Assembly: GCA_004299495.1 (NCBI GenBank)
Contig: SCPY01000291.1
Location: forward strand, 1 to 5,087
Direction: 5' to 3'
Length of the DNA stretch: 5,087 nucleotides
Source of the DNA: a bacterium
Lineage (GTDB): Bacteria; Omnitrophota; Gorgyraeia; Gygaellales; UBA12090
The notes below the pieces were generated by a model that was not told the DNA's origin, did no database searches, and saw only the letters and a program-made list of their open reading frames with translations. The stretch's first letter is position 1, and every line of letters starts with the position of its first letter. The translations under genes and the position numbers were made by a program. Positions 1-5,087 of the stretch are shown here, piece by piece.

Positions 1-873
1 CAAAAGCCCGCTCTTTAACAGGCCTTCCCGCGCGCGCATCCAATTGATATTTCCGCGAAGAGTGTTAATCTCCCCGTTATGAGCCAGAAATCTAAAAGGC
101 TGGGCCAGCTCCCAGGTAGGAAAGGTATTGGTAGAATAGCGGGAATGCACCAGGCAGAGGGAGCTCTTCACCTGCGCATCCTGAAGGTCAGGGAAGAATT
201 TCTCCACCTGATAGGGCATAAGCAGGCCTTTATACGAAAATGTCCTGGTGGAAAGATTCGGAATGTAGAAAAATGATTTCTGCCTCAGGTTAGAGCCGCG
301 GATAACATTTTCAACCTGCTTTCTGATTACGTAGAGATTTCGCTCAAAATCCAGGCTGTCTTCTGCTGCGGTTTGCGGTTTGCGGTTTGCGGTTTTCTTG
401 TTATTCTTGCCGATAAAAACCTGCTCAATCACCGGCTGGGTATCTTTCGCGGCCTTGCCGATATCGGAATTATCTACCGGGACGCTTCGCCAGCCCAGCA
501 AAACCTGGCCTTGTTTACGGATGAATCCGGAAAGCGCTTCTTTGCAGAATTTTCTCTCCGAGTTATCTTGAGGCAAAAACACCAGCCCGGTTCCGTAGCC
601 GTTATCTTTAGGCAAATCAATCTTTGCCTTCTCGCATACGCGGGCAAAAAACTCATGGGGGGTCTGGATTAAAATCCCCGCGCCGTCTCCGGTCTTGGGG
701 TCAGCTCCGGTTGCCCCGCGATGGGATAAACGCTTCAGTACGCCCAGGCCCTGGGCCACAATTGAGTTAGCGCGCCTGCCTTTTATGTCGCAGACAAAAC
801 CAACACCGCAGGAATCGTGTTCAAACCCGGGGTCATAAAGGCCGTATTTTTCTAAATCTTGTCGGTTATTCAT
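1..873 (-). CDS. gltB: Glutamate synthase (GOGAT) large subunit, N-terminal 291 residues, partial at window edge
   Basis: The frame is open from the ATG at 873-871 to base 1 without a stop, and the rest of the gene lies outside the window (full-length GltB is usually about 1,500 residues). The visible part is the class II glutamine amidotransferase domain, which hydrolyses glutamine and channels ammonia to 2-oxoglutarate in the later domains to give glutamate. Cys22 in the HDSCGVGF motif should be the N-terminal nucleophile after removal of a 21-residue propeptide. Also visible are the SHRGATGADPKTGDGAG stretch, HSRYSTNT (243-250) and LAHNGEINT (263-271), which are typical glutamine-pocket motifs. 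The ATG is the only plausible start: an in-frame TAA lies about 30 bases upstream and no ATG or GTG start precedes it usefully. There is no Shine-Dalgarno sequence. Residues about 159-170 form a Lys/Asn/Thr-rich linker encoded by a heptanucleotide repeat, in a region that varies between family members. gltD is not visible. Confidence 0.95.
   Translation of the reverse strand, partial: MNNRQDLEKYGLYDPGFEHDSCGVGFVCDIKGRRANSIVAQGLGVLKRLSHRGATGADPKTGDGAGILIQTPHEFFARVCEKAKIDLPKDNGYGTGLVFLPQDNSERKFCKEALSGFIRKQGQVLLGWRSVPVDNSDIGKAAKDTQPVIEQVFIGKNNKKTANRKPQTAAEDSLDFERNLYVIRKQVENVIRGSNLRQKSFFYIPNLSTRTFSYKGLLMPYQVEKFFPDLQDAQVKSSLCLVHSRYSTNTFPTWELAQPFRFLAHNGEINTLRGNINWMRAREGLLKSGLL
368..395 (-). repeat. 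Tandem heptanucleotide repeat, four copies, inside gltB
   Basis: Four perfect copies of GCGGTTT on the plus strand (AAACCGC on the coding strand), 28 bases in total, encode part of a linker around residues 160-169. The unit is not a multiple of three. Reading by hand, three copies lead to TAA and five copies lead to TGA, each within about 20 codons. The present copy number keeps the frame open. The repeat could be a slippage site or an inserted simple repeat tolerated in a variable loop. Confidence 0.9.
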
Positions 874-944
874 TAAAAAGTATACGTAATAAATTAAGAA
901 TTAAACGGATATTTATATTATCTCAAACTCACGCTTTAGGCAAG
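874..944 (-). promoter_or_regulatory. AT-rich gltB promoter region with -10-like TATACT beside the start codon
   Basis: This AT-rich stretch separates the glnA terminator from gltB. On the minus strand TATACT (884-879, five of six matches to TATAAT) is followed by only five bases before the ATG, so transcription would begin at or next to the A of the start codon. No convincing -35 lies 16-18 bases upstream. A second possible -10, TATAAA, lies further upstream in an ATAATATAAATAT run and would give a leader of about 30 bases. No purine-rich ribosome binding site is present in either case. Confidence 0.45.
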
Positions 945-1010
945 AAAAAAATAGGGACACATCCCATTTTTATGCGCGGTAATGCCGCGCGAAAAACGGG
1001 ACGCGTCCCT
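945..1010 (-). terminator. Large intrinsic terminator after glnA (REP-like long hairpin)
   Basis: On the plus strand an imperfect inverted repeat has a left arm at 953-979, a 5-base loop (TAATG) at 980-984 and a right arm at 985-1010. Its ends read AGGGAC...TCCC and its core is GCGCGG/CCGCGC. Read as minus-strand RNA, the three A/G differences between the arms all become G-U wobble pairs, leaving a single one-base bulge or mismatch near the core. The hairpin is followed on that strand by a run of seven T (951-945). It starts about 18 bases past the glnA stop, so it should end glnA transcripts and separate them from gltB. The pairing pattern shows that it works as RNA in the glnA direction; the plus-strand reading has mismatches and no good T tract. 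Confidence 0.85.
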
Positions 1011-1028
1011 GTTTTCCCTCACCGGATG

Positions 1029-3221
1029 CTATTTTACAAACAACATTTCCCTGTACTTGGGCAAATCCCAATGCTCATCGGAGACCACCCGCTCCAGGCC
1101 GTCCACGTGCCTTCTGATGTGCTCCATCAAAGGCTTCAGCTCCTCAAAATAAAGCTGGGCGCGTTCTTCATGGCGCAGGCCCGCGGCTTTTTCCAGCAGC
1201 TTCTCCAGCTCCTTAGAGTTGCGCCTTACGTAATAAATCTTTTGCGCCACTTCGCTTAAATGGGCCTTCTGGTCGTTTAAGACCGCGGCATCCAGCTTAA
1301 GCTTAACCTCTTTCTTGAGCTGTGTAAGCTTTAAAAGATTATCCGCCAGCAATTGCTCGTATTCGCAGCCCGCGGGCACGATGCAGGAATTGACCATTTC
1401 ATTCAACGTGTTCGCCTCAATCCCTATGATAATATTGTACATATCTACCCAAATCTTGTATCTGGCGATAAGCTCTTCTTTCGAGAAAACCTTATATTTC
1501 TCAAACAAGGCAATATTGTCCTTCTTCTCCAGCGCCTTTAACGACTCGGCGGTGGAAGCGATATTGGGAAGGCCCCTCTTCTTGGCCTCTTTCACCCACT
1601 CCTCGGAATAATTGTTGCCTTCAAAACGGATGTCCTTGGTTTCTTTGATAAGCTCGGCGACCACCCGCAATACCGCCGCGCTGAAATCTTTGCCGCTTGA
1701 GGCCTTGCGTATTTTATCGGCTACGTAATCCAGGCTTTCGGCGATAATGGTGTTAATCACCGTGATAGGCGTGGAAATATTCTGAGAAGAGCCTACCGCC
1801 CTGAATTCAAACTTGTTTCCGGTAAAGGCAAACGGCGAAGTGCGGTTGCGGTCGGTGGTATCTTTATTAAACTTAGGTAAGCGGGTAATGCCTAAGTCAA
1901 TTATGTCGCGTTTTGACACCTTATCCTTTGCTCCTTTTTCCAGCATATTCAGGATAGAGGTCAACTGGCTTCCCAGGAAGACGCTGATAATCGCTGGCGG
2001 GGCCTCATTCGCTCCCAAGCGGTGTTCATTTCCCGCCATAGCCACACTCGCGCGCAGGAGATCCGCGTGCAGGTAAACTGCCCGCAAAACCGCCACCAAT
2101 ACCGCCAAAAACTGCAGATTGTCCTCGGGAGTCTCTCCGGGATTTAAAAGATTACTGCCTTTATCGTCCGCCAAAGACCAGTTAAGGTGCTTACCGCTTC
2201 CGTTTATGCCGGCAAACGGCTTTTCGTGCAGAAGGCAAACCATATTATGCCGAATGGCAACCTTCTTCATTAACTCCATCAGGAGCTGGTTGTGGTCAGC
2301 GGCAAGATTGGATTCCTCAAACATAGGAGCAAACTCATATTGATGCGGCGCGACTTCATTATGCCGGGTAATAACCGGGATACCTAACTTATAAGCCTCC
2401 CGCGCTACCTCAAACATAAAATTCACCACCCGCTCTTTGATGGTCCCAAAATACTGGTCCTCCAACTGCTGGCCTTTGGGAGAAGGCGCTCCCACCAGGG
2501 TGCGCCCGGTCAATACAAGGTCCTGCCTTAAATTATAGTAATTCTTATCTATTAAGAAATACTCCTGTTCAGGGCCGCAGGTGGAAAATACCTTTTTCAC
2601 ATCCTTATGGCCGAAAAGCTGCAAGAGCCCAATGGCGGCCTTGTTCAAGGCCTCGTCGGAACGCAAAAGCGGAAGCTTCTTATCCAGCGCCTCCCCGTGA
2701 TAGGAAATAAAAATACTGGGGATGCACAGCGTTTTACCCAGCGCGCTTTCAATGATGAATGCCGGGCTTGAAGGATCCCAGGCGGTATAGCCTCTGGCCT
2801 CAAAGGTCGCGCGTATGCCGCCCGAAGGAAAAGAGCTGGCATCTGGCTCTCCCTGAATAAGCTTATTCCCCGAGAACTTTTCAATGACTTTTCCCGGAGC
2901 GATTATGGAAATAAAACTGTCATGCTTTTCCGCGGTTAAGCCGGTCATCGGCTGAAACCAATGGGTGTAGTAGGTCGCGCCCTTGGCAATGGCCCACCTC
3001 TTCATGCACTCGGCGATTTCATTGGCCTGGTCCATGGAAATAATTATTCCTTCAGACATCCAGCGCTTAAACGCGTTGAAGGTGCTCTCGGAAATATGCT
3101 CTTTCATCGTAGAAACACTGAAGGTATTTTCGCCGAAATAGCTGGATACGTTTTCAGGCTCCGCCTTCTTTTCAAAATCAACGCTTTTAATCCTGAATAA
3201 AACCTCTTCCCGAATACTCAT
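1029..3221 (-). CDS. glnA: Glutamine synthetase type III (GSIII)
   Basis: ATP-dependent ligation of ammonium to glutamate, giving glutamine in the cytoplasm. The length (730 residues) and sequence fit GSIII (GlnN), much longer than the roughly 450-residue GSI. An N-terminal GSIII-specific part (about 1-210) precedes the catalytic core. Catalytic motifs in 730-residue numbering: GPEQEYF (216-222) with metal-binding glutamates, RHNEVAPHQYEF (286-297), NGSGKHLNWS (340-349), GNEHRLGANEAPPA (397-410) and NRTSPFAFTGNKFEFRAVGSS (459-479). A charged helical C-terminal part (about 560-730) is typical of the family. An ATG two codons upstream (3227) also fits the frame, but GGAGG at 3232-3228 directly abuts it; the same GGAGG is six bases from the ATG at 3221, so I prefer 3221. 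It is transcribed away from amt-glnK from its own likely promoter and ends at a strong terminator. GSIII enzymes are generally not controlled by the GSI adenylylation system. Confidence 0.97.
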   Translation of the reverse strand: MSIREEVLFRIKSVDFEKKAEPENVSSYFGENTFSVSTMKEHISESTFNAFKRWMSEGIIISMDQANEIAECMKRWAIAKGATYYTHWFQPMTGLTAEKHDSFISIIAPGKVIEKFSGNKLIQGEPDASSFPSGGIRATFEARGYTAWDPSSPAFIIESALGKTLCIPSIFISYHGEALDKKLPLLRSDEALNKAAIGLLQLFGHKDVKKVFSTCGPEQEYFLIDKNYYNLRQDLVLTGRTLVGAPSPKGQQLEDQYFGTIKERVVNFMFEVAREAYKLGIPVITRHNEVAPHQYEFAPMFEESNLAADHNQLLMELMKKVAIRHNMVCLLHEKPFAGINGSGKHLNWSLADDKGSNLLNPGETPEDNLQFLAVLVAVLRAVYLHADLLRASVAMAGNEHRLGANEAPPAIISVFLGSQLTSILNMLEKGAKDKVSKRDIIDLGITRLPKFNKDTTDRNRTSPFAFTGNKFEFRAVGSSQNISTPITVINTIIAESLDYVADKIRKASSGKDFSAAVLRVVAELIKETKDIRFEGNNYSEEWVKEAKKRGLPNIASTAESLKALEKKDNIALFEKYKVFSKEELIARYKIWVDMYNIIIGIEANTLNEMVNSCIVPAGCEYEQLLADNLLKLTQLKKEVKLKLDAAVLNDQKAHLSEVAQKIYYVRRNSKELEKLLEKAAGLRHEERAQLYFEELKPLMEHIRRHVDGLERVVSDEHWDLPKYREMLFVK

Positions 3222-3227
3222 GTTCAT

Positions 3228-3232
3228 CCTCC
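3228..3232 (-). promoter_or_regulatory. glnA ribosome binding site that decides the start
   Basis: GGAGG on the minus strand (within AACGGAGG) has zero spacing to the first ATG (3227) and six bases to the second (3221). Normal spacing favours the second ATG, which shortens the protein to 730 residues starting MSIREEV. Confidence 0.8.
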
Positions 3233-3245
3233 GTTATTCATATCT

Positions 3246-3293
3246 GCCGGGCTAATGGCCGGCCCGCTTTATTCATTTGGCGATTTTCACCAA
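3246..3293 (-). promoter_or_regulatory. glnA leader with two small hairpins
   Basis: Two stem-loops lie between the predicted transcription start and the ribosome binding site. The first (3293-3277) reads TTGGTGA-AAA-TCGCCAA on the minus strand: seven pairs, one of them G-U, with a three-base loop, almost at the 5' end of the message. The second (3267-3246) is GC-rich and can pair CGGGC with GCCCG, or alternatively GCCGG with CCGGC, and ends about 14 bases before the GGAGG. Neither is followed by a U tract, so they are not terminators. They may stabilise the message or tune translation; the first could instead be a DNA operator. The conserved features of the known glutamine riboswitch are not recognisable here. 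Confidence 0.45.
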
Positions 3294-3299
3294 GAAAAG

Positions 3300-3328
3300 A
3301 GTATACCATAACCTTATCATTATGATAA
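3300..3328 (-). promoter_or_regulatory. Sigma-70-type promoter of glnA
   Basis: On the minus strand, -35 TTATCA (3328-3323, four of six consensus matches) is spaced 17 bases from an extended -10, TGG-TATACT (3308-3300; five of six matches plus the TG). The predicted transcription start is near 3293, giving a leader of about 70 bases. The -35 and much of the spacer lie inside the palindrome at 3313-3329, so a protein bound there would block or modify polymerase binding. Confidence 0.65.
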
Positions 3329-3354
3329 GTAATTTTACGCCTGCCCTGGTAACC
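3313..3354 (-). promoter_or_regulatory. Putative operator module upstream of glnA (palindrome plus GGTAACC)
   Basis: CTTATCATTATGATAAG (3313-3329) is a perfect 8-1-8 inverted repeat. After 18 bases comes GGTAACC (3348-3354), itself a GGT-A-ACC palindrome. The same pair at the same spacing occurs upstream of amt (5024-5065). The palindrome overlaps the glnA -35 region and GGTAACC lies roughly 55-60 bases upstream of the predicted start. The 15-bp core resembles the 7-1-7 design of Fur/PerR-family boxes, but AT-rich palindromes are easily confused and the true regulator is unknown. Confidence 0.5.
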
Positions 3355-3359
3355 CGCGC

Positions 3360-3701
3360 CTATCCTATAGCTATAGACCCGCGTTCCTGGGTGCGGATAC
3401 GAATACAGCCTTCTAGGTCCAGCACGAAAATCTTCCCGTCGCCAATCTCACCGCTCCTGGCCCCTTTGGTAATAGCCGCTATAGCGGGCTCGGCAAAGTC
3501 GTCGTTTACCGCTATCTCCAGGCGGATTTTACGCAGGAGATTTCCCGCCTCCTTATTCCCCCGGTAAACCTCTGCCACGCCTTTCTGCCTGCCATGGCCC
3601 AAGACTTCACTTACGGTCATCATATTTATCTCGGCCTTATACAGCTCCTGCTTAACTTCTTCCAACCGATGAGGCTGGATAATGGCAATAATCAATTTCA
3701 T
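3360..3701 (-). CDS. glnK: PII nitrogen regulatory protein (GlnK/GlnB family)
   Basis: A trimeric cytoplasmic signal protein that senses 2-oxoglutarate and ATP/ADP and typically docks on Amt to close the channel. The 113-residue length is normal for PII. The ATP-site signature GARSGEIGDGKIFVL (80-94) with Lys90, and RIR (101-103), are present. The 2-oxoglutarate contacts Gln39, Lys40 and Lys58 are kept. In the T loop, GRQKGVAEVYRGNKE retains Tyr46, but position 51, the classic uridylylation tyrosine, is Glu, and position 49, the serine phosphorylated in cyanobacteria, is Asn. Covalent control at these sites is therefore unlikely, and control is presumably by ligand binding alone. The gene lies 23 bp after amt and is probably co-transcribed with it, which favours GlnK over GlnB. 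The start ATG has a G-rich ribosome binding site five bases upstream. Confidence 0.95.
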   Translation of the reverse strand: MKLIIAIIQPHRLEEVKQELYKAEINMMTVSEVLGHGRQKGVAEVYRGNKEAGNLLRKIRLEIAVNDDFAEPAIAAITKGARSGEIGDGKIFVLDLEGCIRIRTQERGSIAIG

Positions 3702-3706
3702 GAGTA

Positions 3707-3717
3707 CTCCCCCCCCC
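3707..3717 (-). promoter_or_regulatory. glnK ribosome binding site fused to a run of nine G
   Basis: The minus strand reads nine G followed by AG, then TACTC and the glnK ATG, so GGAG is five bases from the start. The homopolymer lies entirely in the 23-bp amt-glnK gap. A change in its length would not alter the GGAG spacing but could change the strength of the G-rich anti-16S pairing or local structure. Confidence 0.7.
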
Positions 3718-3724
3718 TAAAAGA

Positions 3725-4954
3725 TTACTCTAATATCGTATAAGCCCTCTCGTGGTGCTGGCTCAAATCCAGGCCCACCAATTCCTCTTTTTCGTTTACC
3801 CTTACTCCCAATACAATATCCACAACCTTATAGATCGCCAGCGTGGCTATAAAAGAATATGCCAGGGTAATAAGCACAGCCTTGGCCTGGATTACAAACA
3901 ACCCGGGATTTCCAAAGAACAGCCCGTCATTGCCGGCCGGATTCACCGCTTTAGAAGCAAATAATCCGGTGGCAAGGGCACCCCAAATACCCCCTACACA
4001 ATGCACCCCAAAGGCATCCAAAGAATCATCATAACCCAGTTTTGGCTTGATCAAGGCTACTGCTGAAAAACAGAATACGCTGGCTAATGCCCCGATAATA
4101 ATGGCCGGGACGACACTGACAAAACCCGAAGCCGGCGTAATCGCCACTAAGCCCGCCACTGCCCCGGATACGGTGCCAAAAATCGTGGGCTTGCCGTTAC
4201 GCGCCCACTCTATTAAAGCCCAGCTTAATCCCGCCGCGGCTGCCGCGATATGGGTAACCACAAAGGCATTTACCGCCAGGCCGTTTGCCGCCAAGGCGCT
4301 TCCCGCGTTAAAGCCAAACCATCCAAACCAAAGCAGGCCGGTGCCTAAAACCACGAAGGGAAGATTATGCGGAGCAGGAACATGCTGCTTAAGGTTTTTT
4401 CTCTTTCCGATAACCAGGGCGGTAACCAAAGCGGCAATTCCGGCGTTAATATGCACCACCGTACCTCCGGCAAAATCCAACGCCCCCATATTCCTTAAGA
4501 AACCCCCGATACCCCAGACCCAGTGGCAAACCGGATCATACACAAATGTCGCCCAGAGCAGGCTGAAGAGCAAAAAGGCGGAAAATTTAATTCTTTCGGC
4601 GAAGGCGCCGATAATCAAGGCCGGAGTAATAACGGCAAACATAGCCTGAAAAATCATAAAGGCCTGGTGAGGGATGGTCGCGGCGTAATCCGTGTAAGGC
4701 TCTAATCCCACCCCCCTTAGGCCCGCCCAGCCTAATCCTCCCCAAAACCCGCCGCCGTTTGGGTAAAATGAAAGGCTATATCCAAAAAGCACCCACTGCA
4801 CGCTCATAACGCAGAGAATAATAAAACACTGCATCAAGACACTCAGCATATTCTTGCGCCGAACCATGCCTCCGTAAAAAAAGGCCAGGCCCGGAGTCAT
4901 TAACATCACTAATGCCGATGAAATCATAATCCAAGCTGTATCACCCGCGTTCAT
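3725..4954 (-). CDS. amt: Ammonium transporter, Amt/MEP/Rh family
   Basis: An inner-membrane trimeric channel that takes up ammonium. The 409 residues show about 11 hydrophobic segments, starting at roughly 8-28, 38-63, 95-117, 122-141, 163-183, 198-218, 226-250, 257-273, 278-302, 315-333 and 352-384. The family signature DFAGGTVVHINAG (160-172) is present. The pore twin histidines are His168 and His318, the inner phenylalanine gate is Phe215 with Phe106 as the outer partner, and Trp147 and Ser219 match the periplasmic ammonium-recruitment site of E. coli AmtB. Unlike E. coli AmtB there is no N-terminal signal peptide: the protein begins directly at the first membrane helix. The cytoplasmic tail (about 385-409, ending GLDLSQHHERAYTILE) is the conserved region that contacts GlnK, which fits the adjacent glnK gene. 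The start is supported by AAAGGAG eight bases upstream. Confidence 0.97.
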   Translation of the reverse strand: MNAGDTAWIMISSALVMLMTPGLAFFYGGMVRRKNMLSVLMQCFIILCVMSVQWVLFGYSLSFYPNGGGFWGGLGWAGLRGVGLEPYTDYAATIPHQAFMIFQAMFAVITPALIIGAFAERIKFSAFLLFSLLWATFVYDPVCHWVWGIGGFLRNMGALDFAGGTVVHINAGIAALVTALVIGKRKNLKQHVPAPHNLPFVVLGTGLLWFGWFGFNAGSALAANGLAVNAFVVTHIAAAAAGLSWALIEWARNGKPTIFGTVSGAVAGLVAITPASGFVSVVPAIIIGALASVFCFSAVALIKPKLGYDDSLDAFGVHCVGGIWGALATGLFASKAVNPAGNDGLFFGNPGLFVIQAKAVLITLAYSFIATLAIYKVVDIVLGVRVNEKEELVGLDLSQHHERAYTILE

Positions 4955-4962
4955 CTTCTCTT

Positions 4963-4969
4963 CTCCTTT
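4963..4969 (-). promoter_or_regulatory. amt ribosome binding site
   Basis: AAAGGAG on the minus strand lies eight bases before the amt ATG, a standard Shine-Dalgarno sequence that confirms the chosen start. Confidence 0.8.
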
Positions 4970-5023
4970 TCATATCCGTGTACTCCCAAGAAACCATAAA
5001 CAGCCGTACATTCATCAATAAAG

Positions 5024-5065
5024 CTTATTATATTAATAAGTAAATCTCAAGCCTTCCCGGTAACC
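5024..5065 (-). promoter_or_regulatory. Putative operator module and promoter region upstream of amt
   Basis: CTTATTATATTAATAAG (5024-5040) is an inverted repeat with 7-bp arms and a 3-bp centre, followed after 18 bases by GGTAACC (5059-5065). Arrangement and spacing equal those upstream of glnA (3313-3354). A perfect -10 hexamer TATAAT (5032-5027, minus strand) lies inside the palindrome, but no good -35 sits 16-18 bases away; TTGAGA (5050-5045) is only 12 bases from it. The promoter itself is therefore uncertain, while the shared module is clear. The amt leader would be about 60-70 bases and shows no other motif I recognise. Confidence 0.5.
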
Positions 5066-5074
5066 CCAGCAGAT

Positions 5075-5087
5075 AAAAAAACGCGTC
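5075..5087 (-). terminator. Possible tail of an upstream gene's terminator, cut by the window edge
   Basis: The minus strand enters the window as GACGCG followed by seven T. This resembles the end of a GC-rich hairpin plus U tract, and ACGCGTC also occurs in the terminator arm at 1001-1007. The other arm would lie outside the window, so this is only a suggestion. Confidence 0.25.

Noticed and set aside
368..395. Frameshift or pseudogene caused by the heptamer repeat
   Set aside because: With four units the frame remains open from the start codon to the window edge and the glutamine-site motifs after the repeat are in frame.
368..395. CRISPR-like array
   Set aside because: The units are 7 bp, directly adjacent and without spacers; this is a simple tandem repeat.
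79..672. Plus-strand open frames opposite gltB
   Set aside because: They are shadows of the gltB amidotransferase frame, which is continuous and carries all expected motifs.
3222..3227. Upstream ATG at 3227 as the glnA start
   Set aside because: The Shine-Dalgarno GGAGG touches this ATG with no spacing, whereas the ATG at 3221 has six bases of spacing.
3222..3359. Terminator between glnK and glnA
   Set aside because: The GC-rich hairpin at 3246-3267 has no U tract and lies in the glnA leader after the predicted promoter; no hairpin with a U tract directly follows glnK, so some read-through is possible.
4047..4649. Long plus-strand open frame of 200 codons opposite amt
   Set aside because: It is antisense to a well-supported transporter gene, its composition (Ala, Pro, Lys-rich) reflects the complement of membrane-helix codons, and it has no ribosome binding site or recognisable domain.
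5041..5087. Sigma-54 (NtrC-type) promoter upstream of amt
   Set aside because: The region is G-rich on the minus strand, but no GG and GC pair with the required 10-base spacing and flanking TGGCAC/TTGCA matches was found.

Overview
This window is a nitrogen-assimilation locus read entirely from the minus strand. From right to left it runs: ammonium transporter (amt), PII signal protein (glnK), type III glutamine synthetase (glnA, also called glnN), and the N-terminal 291 residues of the glutamate synthase large subunit (gltB), which leaves the window at base 1. Together these bring in ammonium, sense nitrogen and carbon status, form glutamine and convert it to glutamate. No coding region is supported on the plus strand; the open frames there are shadows of the minus-strand genes.

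Region by region: 4955-5087 is the amt upstream region. amt and glnK are 23 bp apart and look like one transcription unit, with a run of nine G forming part of the glnK ribosome binding site. The glnK-glnA gap carries a good sigma-70-type promoter and a leader with two small hairpins. glnA ends in a large hairpin followed by a U tract (945-1010), a convincing intrinsic terminator. gltB then has its own short AT-rich promoter region, no Shine-Dalgarno sequence, and a -10-like hexamer so close to the ATG that the message may be leaderless.

The most notable non-coding signal is an element shared by the amt and glnA upstream regions. Each has a 17-bp AT-rich inverted repeat (CTTATNA...TNATAAG) followed at exactly the same distance (18 nt) by GGTAACC; 29 of 43 aligned bases match without gaps. 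This looks like a common operator pair for a nitrogen regulon. The regulator is not in the window. Two further oddities are a 7-bp unit repeated four times inside the gltB reading frame, where gain or loss of one unit would truncate the protein, and a PII protein with Glu instead of Tyr at the usual uridylylation position 51.

The organism is a bacterium of moderate GC content that uses Shine-Dalgarno sequences for three of the four genes. GSIII with an adjacent Amt/PII pair and GltB fits several anaerobic or uncultured bacterial lineages (for example Bacteroidota or PVC-type candidate phyla such as Omnitrophota); this is a weak inference from gene content and style. The enzymes belong to known families. 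The new material, if any, is in the regulatory DNA and the repeat.
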